Assembly (NCBI GenBank): GCA_001972305.1
Contig: BDDD01001659.1
Location: 124,001 to 188,000, forward strand
Length of the DNA: 64,000 nucleotides
Direction: 5' to 3'
Source of the DNA: Cephalotus follicularis
Lineage: Eukaryota; Streptophyta; Magnoliopsida; Oxalidales; Cephalotaceae
A program made the position numbers and the translations under genes. How positions within the stretch are numbered: position 1 is the stretch's first letter; each line of letters begins with the position of its first letter. The notes beneath the pieces were generated by a model that saw only the letters and a program-made list of their open reading frames with translations, ran no database searches and had not been told where the DNA came from. Positions 1 through 11,797 of this stretch are shown one piece after another.

Positions 1-591
1 CACATAAATAATATTTTGATGTATTTGTAATACCATTTTATTTGAGGTTAATAATATTACTTAATTCGATATCTCTAACTATTTAATCTTCGCATAACAA
101 TATCAATTATTAATACTGTATTTTATTTATTTATTTATATTATTATGTGAAGATACAATTATTAAAATTATTTAATTGATTTAAAAAATAATATATACGA
201 TTTTAATATATAGAATATGAAATCAAACCTTTGAATTTATAACATTAGTTTTTTAAAACATTTCAAATGTAAAAAAAAAAAAAAAAAAAGACCCTTTTAC
301 TTTGGGGTAAAAAGACGGAAAGCAGTGCCTCTCTTCTCAATTGTTTGTTTATGTACAAGACAAGGACTGAATGACAGATTAGCCCTGTGATATGCACAGT
401 CATCAAAGGGTGATTGAAGCCCACAAAAAGGCCGAAAGAGGCAGCAAGTGGGCCATTCCAGTCTTTTTGGGGGAGAGAGAGCCCCAGAAAATCTTGCAAT
501 AATGGAGTCTATGTGAAACAGCTCTCATGATTTGACAATACAGTGTGTTCCCATACTGACAAAACACTCATAATTCAATCATAGTTCACAT
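1..591. other. AT-rich intergenic DNA
   Basis: No gene is recognisable. The stretch contains a poly-A run near 271-289 and a less AT-rich block at about 300-490. That block has an open frame on the minus strand, but its peptide matches no family I know and ends in a homopolymer-derived phenylalanine run. Confidence 0.6.
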
Positions 592-645
592 TGTTAAAAA
601 AAAATATTATATATATATATAAAAAAATGTTTAATTCGTTTAAAA

Positions 646-684
<39 letters not shown>

Positions 685-755
685 CATATTTAACAATTAA
701 TTTTATAAAACGAATTATTTAAACATACATTAAAAAAAATTATATTTTCTTTAAC
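592..755. repeat. AT-rich fold-back repeat (MITE-like) with (TA)n core
   Basis: The left arm begins GTTAAAAAAAAATATTATA. The right arm ends ATATTTTCTTTAAC, its imperfect reverse complement. Inner arms also pair: ATGTTTAATTCG on the left against CGAATTATTTAAACAT on the right. A (TA)n run at about 649-680 lies in the loop. No convincing target-site duplication was found, so a simple palindromic AT-rich sequence remains possible. Confidence 0.45.
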
Positions 756-1753
756 AGACGGAAGTCACTCTCCCTTCAAAAAAAACAAAAAAAACACCTT
801 GGTCAAACTCGTATACATTTTAGACCACCTTGTATGGTGATATAATCCTAGCCATGTCTATTATTAATGCATTTGGACCCATTTGATTTCACCCAATGCC
901 AAATATTTTGGATTATTCATTTTTTTTTATAATCAAGAAAATGGTCAGTATCTATGACTCTCATATCAAGTTTTAATTCTGTGGACTTCACGAAAAACAT
1001 GAAAAAATTTGAACCTAAAATATTAGAATTAAAAATCTCAAATTTATAACGTGAAACATCTTTTTTTTTTTTTGTTATATATGTGCAAATCGCATTTATG
1101 TTTTTCAGTCTTGTACTGTTTGTTGGTTGGTTGCAACACTTTATCTCTCTTATTGATTTATGGTAATACAGACACTCTTATCACCATTGCTTATTGGTCG
1201 ACATTTTGTTTATGAAACACTTCAACTTGACCACATCAATTGTGGGAGTGCTTATGGCAACTGGCCTCAACATTTTTGGTAATTTAATACTAACTTATTT
1301 TTTTATTGAATGGTCAAAAATATCTTTAGACCAATTTACACATTAATTGAGACTAAGAGATCCTTATACCTTTATACTAAATAATTGAATGGATGGGATT
1401 GGAATTTAAATTATTGAACTAGACATGTAATTCTAGGTGATCTAGGCTGTTATTGTTTGGTCGTTTTTTTGTGTGTATCATCAAATGGAACTGCAGAATA
1501 ATATTTTATATCTACCAAGTGGGGGAGAAGGTATTACTAGAGAAGGTACCACGTGTTTATGTTTTGAGGTATCCCAGGTTTTTAATTTTAGGTTTAAATT
1601 TTATATTTTACTATTGTAATTGTTAGATTTGATTTTTTTTTTTAATTTATGTACATCATTTATGTCAATTCTCAATTTAAATTATAATATTCACTACACA
1701 AAATAATTTCACTTATTATGTTAATTTTTTTATGAACTATCAAAGAGTCACGA
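756..1753. other. AT-rich intergenic DNA, no gene seen
   Basis: AT-rich sequence with short homopolymers. No open frame with recognisable protein content, no RNA gene and no clear transposon end. Confidence 0.55.
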
Positions 1754-3012
1754 TGTAAGAGCCATAAATATTATAAAGTATTATTTTTGGGCTTTGTAAT
1801 TATTTTCCTTTCTTTTAGGTTAGGCCTGGATTTTATGAAATATTTATTTGGGCCTTAATAAAATATAATTTATGACTTTAGGCTAAAGAGATTATTTTAT
1901 TCTCCTTTGACCGAATTTAATGTAGTATGCGATTTATTGGGTTTTAATGTAGAAAGTGTAATTTGGCCCAATGAGAGAAAGGATGGCCCAAGCCTTGGCA
2001 TGGCCCTGACCCGTAAGAATTGCCTACACAATTCTAGAATCTTCAGTTGCTGAGTATAAAAAATAAAAGGGACCCAAGAGACATGCTTTTGGCCATTTCT
2101 TGCACATCTTGATCCAGAAGAATCGAGAGAATAAGAGAGTGGGAGGTAGAAGACAAAGTGGGTGCTGTCCAAGTGAGTCCCATGCTCCTTGCTCTTCCAA
2201 TTATAAATACTCATTCCTTGGGAGCAAGAATTGTGCAAGGAAGGAGAAATTGGGCAAGCTAAAAGTGTGTAGCAGTCTCCAGCTTCAAAGGAAATCCATT
2301 ATTTAAGAGGAAAGTGGGAGATCTCCGTTTTCAACCTTTGCTCTTCCCCAGGTAGGTTGCTTCATGTCCAAGTGCCTATCAGTTTGTCTGTGTATGTGGT
2401 TGATCTGTATTGTTTTTATTGTTTGTCTGCTGTGTGCGTTCACTGCTTGTTCGCTTGCCTGCTTGTGTGTTATGGTTTTATTGTTATTGAATGTAAGAGT
2501 AGAATACATTGTTTTGTTACCTGGTCTTGCGCCCCTGTACCCACAAGACACGTGCATTTCGATACTGGCGCTTCGTCCTTGTATGCACTAACAGTGCAAA
2601 ATGCACGCATGCGTCATTGCAAAGACGCCGTGGTGGAGTAAAAGCGCATTGCTGGATCTGTCCCTATACACAACCCCAGGGTTGCTAACCCATTTCTTTG
2701 AATGGGCCAAGTACAGGAACAGGTAGTGGAAGCACATCGCAGCAGCACCAAGGAATAATATATAGTAAGTTCCTCCTCGGCAGTGCGCTTTTATAATCAG
2801 ACTTGTAAGGAATAAATTATGTATTTATCTGCTGGTTTGTAGCAGTGTATTTTAAATGTATCGAACTGGGTCTGTATATCCACATATTATATAATTGGTT
2901 TATGTTTATGATTATTTAAGTTTTAATTTTTTTTATGCTTAATGATTATGATGAATGTACGGATTGTCACGTGTCGGGCCGTGAGGCCCATCCCACGGTT
3001 CGGGGCGTGACA
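1754..3012 (-). mobile_element. Solo LTR, TGTCACGCCCC family, short copy
   Basis: Read on the minus strand the element starts TGTCACGCCCCGAACC and ends GGCTCTTACA, giving the TG...CA ends of an LTR. It is the reverse complement of the two ends of the copy at 3123-5720 but is 1.26 kb instead of 2.6 kb. The missing part is the repeat-rich middle. Flanking 5-mers are CACGA (1749-1753) and TACGA (3013-3017), a likely 5-bp target-site duplication with one mismatch. No internal retrotransposon coding sequence adjoins it, so it reads as a solo LTR. Long LTRs with TGTCACG-type ends are common in Ty3/gypsy chromoviruses (Tekay/Del); that assignment is inference. Confidence 0.65.
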
Positions 3013-3669
3013 TACGAAACTCTATAGATATTTGATTGACTTAATAATTAAATGAATAAAATATAATGATTTGGTTGACACATACATGATCTGATGTTAA
3101 TATCAAATTTATGGATTAGATTTGTCACGCCCCGAACCGAGGGTTGGGCCCCACGACTCGACACGTGACATTCCGTACAATCATCATAAAATTATCCATA
3201 AAAATTTAAAACTTAATTAATAACAAACATAAAATCATTTATTTAACGTGTGGATATATATAAACCCAGTTCAATACAATAAAATACACTGCTGCACCCA
3301 GCAGGTAAAAAAATAATCACATAATTATTTCCTGTAATTCGTCCATAAAAGCGTATTGTCGAGGAGGAACTTACACAATCCTTTATCTTTAGTGCTGCTG
3401 CGATGTGCCTCTACTACCTGTTCTTGTACCTGACCCATTCAAAAGAATGGGTCAGCAACCATGGGGGTTGTGTAGGTTACAATATGCACGGGCACATACC
3501 AGAGGAACAACCAAAACATAGCAGAGGAAAAAATATCATAAAATACAATGCATGAGTCCAAAATCTATAACATAACCTTTATCATCATTTGTCCTCGGAC
3601 TACTCTACTCAAACCATACATATCACATACAGAGGCGTCTAGTCCGGTCATCCTATGGTCTGGTCAGTG

Positions 3670-3920
3670 TACGAGGTTCACCTTTAGGCTCATCAGCCCG
3701 CGGTATTCTCCTCCAGGTTCACCTACTGAGCGGAATTCGCCCTTTGCTTACCTGCTATGCGGTTCACCCTTTGGATCACCAGCTCTGGCGGAATTCACCC
3801 TTAGGTTCACCATTGGCGGATTCACCCGAGATCACCAGCCTCTCGGAGTTCACCCCTTGGGCTCACCTGCTCGGCGGAATTCTCCCCTGTTGGGCTCACC
3901 ATCCTGGGACCATCTATCTA
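3670..3920 (+). repeat. Degenerate tandem repeat (TTCACC / GGCGGAATTC motif)
   Basis: Irregular copies of a 20-30 base unit built around TTCACC(C) and (G)GCGGAATTC, such as TCACCTGCTCGGCGGAATTC. The array is inside the long solo LTR and is absent from the short inverted copy. Confidence 0.6.
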
Positions 3921-4439
3921 AGTCTTTTCCTTTTTCATTCCATTTTCTAATTCTATTTCCTTCCCTTAATTATTTTCCCTTTTATTCCTTTAGCATTCTA
4001 AATCCATTTCTTTAGCCAGACCAGGGCTCACCATTGTGCATGGCACTTTCCATGCGAAGGTTCACCTCAAAGTGTGCATGGCGCATGCATAGAAATTTCC
4101 TTTACTCATTACTAGCCAGGGGACACATGCATGCTTCTCTCCCCGGGCAATGCATGCATACACTATAACTTCTCACATAGAACTGGCCATTTATCACGTG
4201 TGCACGTGCCAGGACGCTTTCATACTGTGCAATCACCTTCTTCACGGCGCATGTGAGTAGTGCACACCAAGGGACGAAGCGTGCTTGGGTGCATGCATAA
4301 CTCACGGCATGGAAAGCTCTTGTGCCATGGCAACCACGGTGCACTGCTCGGACGACCTCGAAGGCATGGGAGAGAGAGATCGGAGAACTTGCATTGCAGG
4401 GGAGAGCCATGGACGGCTCCCCTGGCGCCAGGCTTGGCG

Positions 4440-4720
4440 TCCCCGAGGTGTGGCTCCCCGGGCGTCAGCACCTCAGCTTCTTGTCTTCTCGGGCATCATC
4501 ACCTCGGGCGTCTCTGGTATGGCATCCCGGCACGACTCCTCTGGCGTCACCACCTCGGGCACATGGCTCCCCAGGCATTGACAGAGGAGCTCGGGCATGT
4601 CTACCCTGACATCACAACTCCTCGGGCGCATGTCACCTCGGGCATGTCACCCCGGGAATCGTCTCCTTGGTGCCCCCTTCTCCTCTGGCACTGTCCAGGC
4701 GCATACCTGGTTCCCGGCAC
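4440..4720 (+). repeat. CTCGGGC-rich degenerate repeat inside LTR
   Basis: Repeated CTCGGGC, CACCTCGGGC and GGCATC words at short spacing, including CACATGGCTCCCCAGG. The same words in the same order recur at about 28490-28640 inside an unrelated gypsy element, so this is a module shared between two transposon families. Confidence 0.5.
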
Positions 4721-5720
4721 CCCTGGCGTTGGCAGTGGAGCTCAACACAGGTCTGGCATGCTATACATGGATCGTAAATAGCACACTTTGAACGCATACT
4801 TGGTGCATGCTGGAAATGAAGGAACTCAGGCATCCGCCGGCAAGGAGCTCAGCGAGTCGCCATGCTCGAACGCATGGTCAGGAGAGCCCAGGTTCCATCA
4901 CGGCTAATGGCGCCAATGGCATACTGTTTGTGCACAGTTGCAATGCCAGGAACGAATACACATTCATTCTAGCCTTTTTAACTCAACTACAAACATCAAT
5001 AACGATAACACATCTACGCAGACAATAAAACACAACCAACCAAGCAACAAACAGGAATAAAACATGCATAACATACACACAAGCATACACATAAGCTGGT
5101 AGGCACTCAGACATGGAGTAACCTACCTGGGTAAATGTTGAAAACGGAGATTGTTTCCTTCTCTCCTCGTTAATCCTGGCTTTCCTTAAAGCTGGGGACT
5201 GCTACACTTCTAGCTTGCCAATTTCTTCCTCCTTACACACCGCCTTACTCCCAGGAAAGGGGAATTTATACAAATGGGGTGTGGAGGACATGGGGGCTCC
5301 ATGGACAGTGCCCCTCTTGTCCACACTCCCATTCTCTCTTTCTCTCCCGAACTCTCTGGAACGAATTGTGAAGCAAATGGTTGAAAAGTATGTCTCTCAG
5401 GTCCCACTTTCCTTTTATAATAACCATTGGAAAAGTCTGAAACTTCCTAGACCAAACCAACGGGTGAAAGGTCATTGCTGGGCTTGGGCCAGCCTCTTCC
5501 ACTTAGGCCAAATTAAGCTTTCCACATACAAGCCCAAAATTCCAATTATACCATTAAATCCAACCCAAGGATAATAACATAATTCATTTAGCCCAAGTTC
5601 ATAAATTATGCTCAATTAAGGTCCAAATAAATACATCATAAAATTTCGACCCAACCCAAAAGGTGAGAAGATTATTACAAAATTCAATAACAATTTTTAA
5701 TAATATTTAGGGTTCTTACA

Positions 5721-6675
5721 CGATTGATAAAATACAAAACTTAAACCCTAAACATTAAAAACTCGGGATGAAGTATTGAAACACAAACACTGACATCTCA
5801 GAAATACCCTAGTTTTTCACCTAGTGGAGTACCTCAATATTGTTATACTAGAACAGCTAATTGTCTTACGATGGGTATGATATGAGTGGAAAGTGTAAAG
5901 AAACGATGTTAATGAATAGAGAGAGTAAGGAATGATGCAAACTCCTGTTTGGTTGGGAGAAAGTTGAGGTGGCCTAACTTTCTTTTGAGTCTCTCATATC
6001 CTAGCTCTCTAAATATTTAAAAGAGAAAAAAAAAAGAGTTGGATATAGTCATTCACTCTTCTAGAAACCTTAGTAATGAAGGAGTGCGATTCATTTAAGT
6101 AATGCTATTCACAGGAAATTTTGTTGGTAACATTACTATAAAAAAATGATATTCATATATTTATTCGACATGTTGCTCGTTGAGAGTACATAACACGTCA
6201 AAGGAACTAAAGAAATAGATTCCCGAGACGGAAAAGGAGCCGGTTTTAACGGATCCTGTCCATTTAGCAAACCAAGGCACACACTATAGAAAGATAAATA
6301 AAGAGAGAGAGGTGGGATCCAAAGCTTTAACTCTGTTTTTACTTACAAAGCTTAAAGAAATATTCCAAATCACAATCTTAATTGGGTTCTTCTTTAGATC
6401 TCTAGGAATTAGAAGTAGAAAAGGGAACACTTTAATAGTAAAAAAAACAAAAGAGAATAGCAATAGAAATATGAGAAAAAGGTTCCTTAATTCATGCTAC
6501 ATACAATGTTCCCATCTCTCTTTCATCCCTCCCTAAATTTTTTTTTTTTTTGGTATCTGATCTTAATATATAGAAAGAGAAAGAAAGATGGCTTAGATAG
6601 AAAATCTGAGAAAGATAGTACCAAAAAAAAAAAAAGAGTTAAAAAGATAAATAAATAAATAAAGTGTGAAGTTAT
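5721..6675. other. Intergenic DNA downstream of the polyamine oxidase
   Basis: AT-rich with A-runs at about 6020 and 6622 and a T-run at about 6539-6551. It should contain the 3' untranslated region of the minus-strand oxidase gene. I see no other gene. Confidence 0.5.
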
Positions 6676-8349
6676 CTAAACCCCAACACCATGATAATGT
6701 TGAAGAAGCCTATTGGCTTCTCTAATACCACTAAAATAAGCTCCATGAGTAGTTGAATAGTGGGTTCTATGTGTTGCCTCCCCTGCAAACAGGATTTGAA
6801 GAGGATGCAAACTAGAGGACTCACAATTCCCAATCTTTGGCAATGGCTCGGCCATTGTGTCCAAATCATCACCACTTGACCCAACTGCAACATAACTGTA
6901 AGAACCCAAGAATAGAGGATCACTAGCCCATTTGCTCTTCAAAACCTTGGTGAATTTGACTTCACTTCCCCAAGAGTTCCCATTGCACACTTCATGGGAA
7001 TTAGATTTTATCACTTTATGGGGTTGCTTTAAAAAGCTAGAGCTTGTTGTTGCAGTTCCATTCATTATCTCTTCATCAGTAAGAGATTCAAGCGCAACAG
7101 CTTCCTTACCTGCAAACCAACATAGCAGGACACTGGAATTGCTATAAATTGGGCTTAAAGAAGCTGCCCTCCTCATCCACCATGGGATCTTTTTATGCCT
7201 CAATTCGGAGTCTTGTGGATGGAAAGCCATTTGTAAAAATGGGAAATTGTTGTTGGTGGTGGTATTATCCCCCTTTTCAACATGATTTGGGCTCAATTGC
7301 AGAAACAACTTGTTAACAACACCAAATCCAAGTCTTGATATTGCCTCAGTCTTGAAAGAAGGAAGTGGAGGATTGAACATACCTGAATCTTGGCCAATTT
7401 CAGCTTTAAGTACCCCCAAGGAAACTGTGACGATCACATGATCAACATACATAATTGACCCATCGCAGAAATGTAGCTTCACGGGCCTAGTAGCATCACC
7501 ATTTTCCAAAGATTTGTGAGCTTCAGGTTGCCATTCAATTTGTGCAACTTTGCGGCCTAATTGGATCAAACCAGGTGGTAAAACGGAAGCTAGATACTCG
7601 ATTATGCTCAAGTAGCCTCTAGCAATAGTGATTTCTTCACCAGGAAACATACGGTACTCACTTTCTGCGGCAAAATCAAGATTTGATAGATCACCAGCAG
7701 AAGTATAAGTCCTCTGGGTGTTTTCATGCATTTCAAAAATAGCTTCTTCAAGCAACTTTCTTGTCCATATGCCATACCCTTGGTGCTCCTCTTGGCCTCT
7801 TAAAGAATCCCTATAAGCATCAAGCCCTTGTCTAAGGAAAGAACCAATACTAAGCTTACCATAGCCACCACCACCATTGCTCGTACAAATCTTGGATGCT
7901 CTAATTGCAATCTTGTAAAAGTCAACATCTTCACTGCTAGCACTATCTTCATGTAACTTCCCTTGAGCAAAGTCCATCAGGTTCTTGAAAAGAGTGGACA
8001 CAGACTCAACAATGGATGGATTGATCTCGAACCCACCTTCGGCAATGGTCTTCGGCTCGTCCAAGAATCCATCCATGCACTCCCACGGCTGGTCAGAGTC
8101 TAGTGCTTGGATTTCTTGGGCAATTTTGTGAATTGGGCTACCACCAATGCCATGGATCCATGTAGCACCCATCTCAATCCGGTCACCACCAAACTCCGAA
8201 GTGTTGATTCTGCCACCAATTCTGGAGCCACCTTCCACTACACACAACTCAAACAAGTCTTTTGAGCTAGTGCAAGTGTAAAGCTGGTTAGCAGCTGTAA
8301 GACCTGCCATTCCTGCTCCAATTATCACAATTCTTGGCTTCTTTGCCAT
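6676..8349 (-). CDS. PAO5: Polyamine oxidase, PAO5 / thermospermine oxidase type (intronless)
   Basis: An FAD-dependent amine oxidase of 557 residues in one exon. The dinucleotide-binding motif IVIIGAGMAGL is at residues 7-17. It is followed by the acidic residue and glycine-rich VEGGSRIGGR (about 38-47) and the MGATWIHG motif (60-67). The C-terminal FAD contact LFAGEATHRTHYSTTHGAYF lies at about 520-539. The frame is open upstream to 8415 but has no ATG there (the codon at 8413-8415 is GTG), so the start is the first ATG at 8347-8349. Plant PAO5 proteins are intronless, about 530-560 residues long, lack a signal peptide, and act in the cytosol on thermospermine and spermine, returning spermidine; thermospermine level affects xylem development. 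This copy shows no lesion, and a TATA box lies about 120 bases upstream. The subgroup call rests on the intronless structure and overall sequence, without a phylogeny. Confidence 0.9.
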   Translation of the reverse strand: MAKKPRIVIIGAGMAGLTAANQLYTCTSSKDLFELCVVEGGSRIGGRINTSEFGGDRIEMGATWIHGIGGSPIHKIAQEIQALDSDQPWECMDGFLDEPKTIAEGGFEINPSIVESVSTLFKNLMDFAQGKLHEDSASSEDVDFYKIAIRASKICTSNGGGGYGKLSIGSFLRQGLDAYRDSLRGQEEHQGYGIWTRKLLEEAIFEMHENTQRTYTSAGDLSNLDFAAESEYRMFPGEEITIARGYLSIIEYLASVLPPGLIQLGRKVAQIEWQPEAHKSLENGDATRPVKLHFCDGSIMYVDHVIVTVSLGVLKAEIGQDSGMFNPPLPSFKTEAISRLGFGVVNKLFLQLSPNHVEKGDNTTTNNNFPFLQMAFHPQDSELRHKKIPWWMRRAASLSPIYSNSSVLLCWFAGKEAVALESLTDEEIMNGTATTSSSFLKQPHKVIKSNSHEVCNGNSWGSEVKFTKVLKSKWASDPLFLGSYSYVAVGSSGDDLDTMAEPLPKIGNCESSSLHPLQILFAGEATHRTHYSTTHGAYFSGIREANRLLQHYHGVGV

Positions 8350-8467
8350 TTTTTTGACTACTTCGCTAGCTTTTCGAGCGCACAAATTGTATAAAGTATA
8401 CTTGAGTGACAGCACAAAAAAATGTGAGGTGAGAGTAATGTTTACGTTTACTGATGAGTGATGAGGA

Positions 8468-8475
8468 ATTTATAA
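8468..8475 (-). promoter_or_regulatory. Probable TATA box of the polyamine oxidase
   Basis: TTATAAAT on the minus strand, about 119 bases upstream of the ATG. This would place transcription start near 8440 with a 5' leader of about 90 bases, a normal spacing for a plant gene. Confidence 0.55.
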
Positions 8476-9387
8476 GGAGCTCAGGAGGTGTACGGTGGTT
8501 TAGCTTCTTGTGATAAAGACAGGCTTCTACTTTTCTTGCCCTCTACTAGTAATATATGTCATAAATAAAATCCTTTCTTAAATCTCTTCAAATACACTGT
8601 CATTTATGATAATTAGTGTCATGGTCAACTTGTTATCTATGTTAATGTGACCAAAAAGTAATAAATAAATAAATAAGCCATGTTACTATATATATCTTTC
8701 AAAATCTTAAGCTTTTTGTTACCATGGGCTAAAAAAACTATGGTATCCAAACCCACTGTCATTTACGTCAATCATGTATTACTGTCGGGGGTCACTTAAA
8801 CCATGTCACAAAAAGACTATAAGTGTTGTGGTGATGGTTTTAGTCTCCTCCAAACCCATGTCAAATCATATATTAGTAAGTGTCATGGTCACTCATAAAC
8901 CATGTTAGATTGTTAGTACTTACTATCGTCCAAAAATCTTAAGCAATGGAAAATCTTAAGCAATGGTACCAAGGGCTTAAAGATTTGTGGTGATATTTTG
9001 GCCATTAAAAAAAAAAAAACGAGAGAGAGAGTAATGGTGATGTCAAAGATCAATAAAAGGTTGACAGTTCCTTTCACCAACCTCACATGAAAATTTGAGT
9101 CAAGGACGGTCCCCAACTGAACTATTCATTATGTTAGTCCTGCTCAGTTTTTATGATGTATCGTCATTCGTTGAATCATAACGAGGTGATCATAGCAATT
9201 AAAGGTAGGAATTTAAGCAACTATGGCAGAGTAAAAGACGAATGACAAAATCACTTAAGTCTCAAATCACTTGAATTGTCTGTATCTGAAAAACTGAATT
9301 TCGTAATATGCTCGCATTGCGAAATTGACAGACTAATCTACCAATAATGATGAATGACAATAAAATATGAAAAACTTTTATCCGCAT
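8476..9387. other. Upstream intergenic DNA with degenerate repeats
   Basis: Several imperfect copies of CATGTCA / GTGTCATGGTCA words occur between about 8600 and 8910, and a 17-bp tandem duplication containing AATCTTAAGCAATGG lies at about 8934-8966. These look like remains of a small transposon, but no ends were found. No gene is visible. Confidence 0.4.
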
Positions 9388-9946
9388 TGATGTGAGAAAA
9401 ATCCTACTTAAAGTATAGTGCTACGTGTCCAAGGTAGATGACGCCAGATGTCCACTTAAAGATGGACAACGTGACCAAACGTTATGAGTTCAAACCATTA
9501 GTGCGCCGTTATCCCCGGGCGTTGCCAGCCCACAACATAGGGCGTTTACATACACGATATCACGTCTAACGGGAAAATAGCACCCAAACCGGCGGAGAAC
9601 AGGGGAAATGTCCGAGATCCTCGGACATTTCCTTAGGGGATACATGTCAACTCCTTCTTCCACGCTCTACAGTTACATTTCTAGCACTATAAATACAAGA
9701 ATCAGCAATTGTACACATGTCAGCCATTTTAGCACTCTAAAGAACCTAAACTCTCTGTGCATTGCCTAACTTGAGCGTCGGAGTGTCCCCGGGAGAACAA
9801 CCTTCTGGATCTTCAACGTGTTTGTTTCACTTGCGCAGGGATTACCAGTCACCAATCTTTCTCTTCGGGCATATTTCAGCGTTTCCATTAACAAATCAAA
9901 GTCCTCCACGTAGGACACTGTTGAAGGAAGGTTTTCTGCATCAACA
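9388..9946 (+). repeat. 5' LTR of element 1
   Basis: 559 bases with TG...CA ends. A TATA-like CTATAAATAC lies near 9690. The block GAGCGTCGGAGTGTCCCCGG starts at 9773, is shared with the other gypsy LTRs in the window and lies in the probable R/U5 part. Confidence 0.88.
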
Positions 9947-9948
9947 GT

Positions 9949-9966
9949 TGGCGTCGTTTGTGGGAA
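9949..9966 (+). other. Primer-binding-site position of element 1
   Basis: TGGCGTCGTTTGTGGGAA begins two bases after the 5' LTR. The other two elements have TGGCGCCGTCTGTGGGAA at the same place (24847 and 33639), so this copy carries two changes. I did not identify the priming tRNA. Confidence 0.55.
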
Positions 9967-9991
9967 ACGCAGCAAAAAACTATCTAGAATC

Positions 9992-11684
9992 ATGCCACCG
10001 AGGAAGAACATCAACAACTCTGGACCTACCGGCAGCAGACAACAGGAGATTCCTCTTCCTGAGGCCGGTCAAATTGTGGTTCATGAGCAGGCTCCCGTCA
10101 CTGGGAAGCAATTTAATCAGTTGATCCAAGGGGTGGAACACCTCACTAACTTGTTGGTTACCAGCTTAGCCAATCAAAACCAGGCCGAACCTGCTCAGCC
10201 AGTGGTCCGAGGACAATCTGGACAGCACAGGGCGGTCTAGGACCACCAACGCCCCCATGGGCAAAGACGAAACCCGCTGAGGGATATGCACCCCCCAAGG
10301 CGGTCAGGGGTTAATACACCCCTGAGGAGGAGAACTGAGGTAAACGCATCTCAGAGGGCAGAGTCTTCAACTGCCCGGGATCAACCCAACGATCCCCGAC
10401 CGAAGCACTGCGAGCATCAAGCCATGGAGGTGGATCCCCAAGGGGATGCCAGAGGTGCAGAGGAGGCACGGGTACGCTCCAATGCTTCACGCAGGACTGG
10501 TACAGTGCGAGGAAGCAGGTTGGACAACCAGGCTACACTAGCCTGGGAGTCACAAGTTTCTAGCTGAGCTAGGAACATTGAGGACGTGGAGCGGGCGATG
10601 TATAGAAGGCTCTCCAGACATGGAGAGAAGGCTCAGAGGAGCCAATCAGCCAAGGGGATGCCTGGCAGAGGTGCGCAACATTAGCAGACACCCCTTCACA
10701 TTAGCAATCATGAAGGAGCGTCTCCTTAGCGAATTCCGGCTCCCGAGCCTCGATAAGTATGATGGGACCACGGATCCCATCCAACATGTATGCATCTACA
10801 ACCAAACCATGCTGGTGCACCAAGCCTCAGACGCGACCCTTTGCCGAGGATTCCCAGCAACACTGACTGGAGCAGCCCAGTCGTGGTATTCAACCTTGGC
10901 AAAAGGGTCCGTGGAAAGCTTCGAGCAGTTTGCGCAGCTGTTCGTGACCAAGTTCCTTAACAGCACCACGCAGAGGAGGAACTCCACTCACTTATCAATG
11001 TGATACAGGCGAGAGATGAGTCACTGAGAGATTACCTTACCAGATTCAATAGGGAATCTCTTACAGTGAAAGACCTGAAGCCGTTTTTTGCCCTGGCAGC
11101 ACTGAATAGCGGACTACAAAACAACTCATCCTTCACTTTCTCCCTCTTGAAGAAACATGCGGTGGATATGGCAGACCTGCTGAGGAGAGCATAAATGTAT
11201 GTCAATGCCGAAGAGGAGATGGCAGCCAGGAAACAAAAAACACCCTGGTCGGGCCATCAGGAGGAGAAAGGGGAGCTTCACGAAATGCTCCCGAGAAGAA
11301 AGACAAGAGGAAGGAGAGGTCTGAGCTTTCCAAAGAAGACCTCAGGCACAAACTCTCCAAGAGAGAGGAATCACCCAGGGGAGGGGCACCTATCCTGGCA
11401 TACAACAACTTTTCCCCCTCCTGGACACATGCACCAGAATACTTGCTGTGGAGAAGGATAAGGTACCCATCCAATGGCCTGCGCCACTGTGGTCCCCAGC
11501 AGAGAAGAGGGACACAGAGAAATATTGCCGGTACCATCATGACCACGGGCACGACACCGAGGAGTGTAGGCAACTGAAGAATCAGATTGAAGACCTGATT
11601 CGAAAGGGAGACCTACACAAGTATGTGGACAGAGTTGCTCCCCAGTCAAGGAGGGAGCAAAAAGAAGAGGCTCATCGGCAATAA
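9992..11684 (+). pseudogene. gag: Element 1 gag (broken)
   Basis: Starts MPPRKN. The capsid-like retrotransposon gag domain is at about 10690-11190, with PFT..I...LP..FRLPSLDKYDG, then WYSTLAKGSVESFEQF and DYLTRFNRESL. The C-terminus at about 11519-11620 has a zinc-knuckle-like YCRYHHDHGHDTEEC motif. Reading frames change several times (breaks near 10240, 10567, 11000 and 11194), so no full-length protein can be made. The gag of element 2 (24890) and the gag N-terminus of element 3 (33682) are homologous. Confidence 0.8.
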
Positions 11685-11797
11685 GAGGAGCAGCAGCAGC
11701 AGCAGTCCAGGGGTGTCATTCACACCATCTCTGGGGGGTCGCGTCTGGTGGCGACCATAAGAATGCCAAAAAATCCTATGGGAGGTAATCCCTTGCT

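Larger units (their letters stand above)
3123..5720 (+). mobile_element. Solo LTR, TGTCACGCCCC family, long copy
   Basis: It begins TGTCACGCCCCGAACC and ends AGGGTTCTTACA. Flanking 5-mers are AGATT (3118-3122) and CGATT (5721-5725), a 4/5 match consistent with an aged 5-bp duplication. The outer parts (about 3123-3480 and 5110-5720) match the minus-strand copy at 1754-3012. The middle (about 3490-5100) is GC-rich and full of short repeats, and several open frames there are repeat artefacts. No gag or pol lies beside it, so it is called a solo LTR. It sits only 110 bp from its inverted relative. Confidence 0.65.

Noticed and set aside
263-499. 78-codon minus-strand open frame
   Set aside because: The peptide matches nothing I know, ends in a phenylalanine run read from a poly-A tract, and has no gene context.
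3548-4833. Several 60-170 codon open frames on both strands inside the long solo LTR
   Set aside because: They overlap on both strands and follow the short GC-rich repeats, and the related LTR at 1754-3012 lacks them entirely.
1754-5720. A single inverted-repeat (fold-back) transposon instead of two solo LTRs
   Set aside because: Each half has TG...CA ends and its own flanking 4/5-base duplication, so two LTR insertions fit better.
8350-8415. N-terminal extension of the polyamine oxidase to 8415
   Set aside because: The first codon of the extension is GTG, not ATG. The first ATG in frame is at 8347-8349 and directly precedes the FAD-binding fold.
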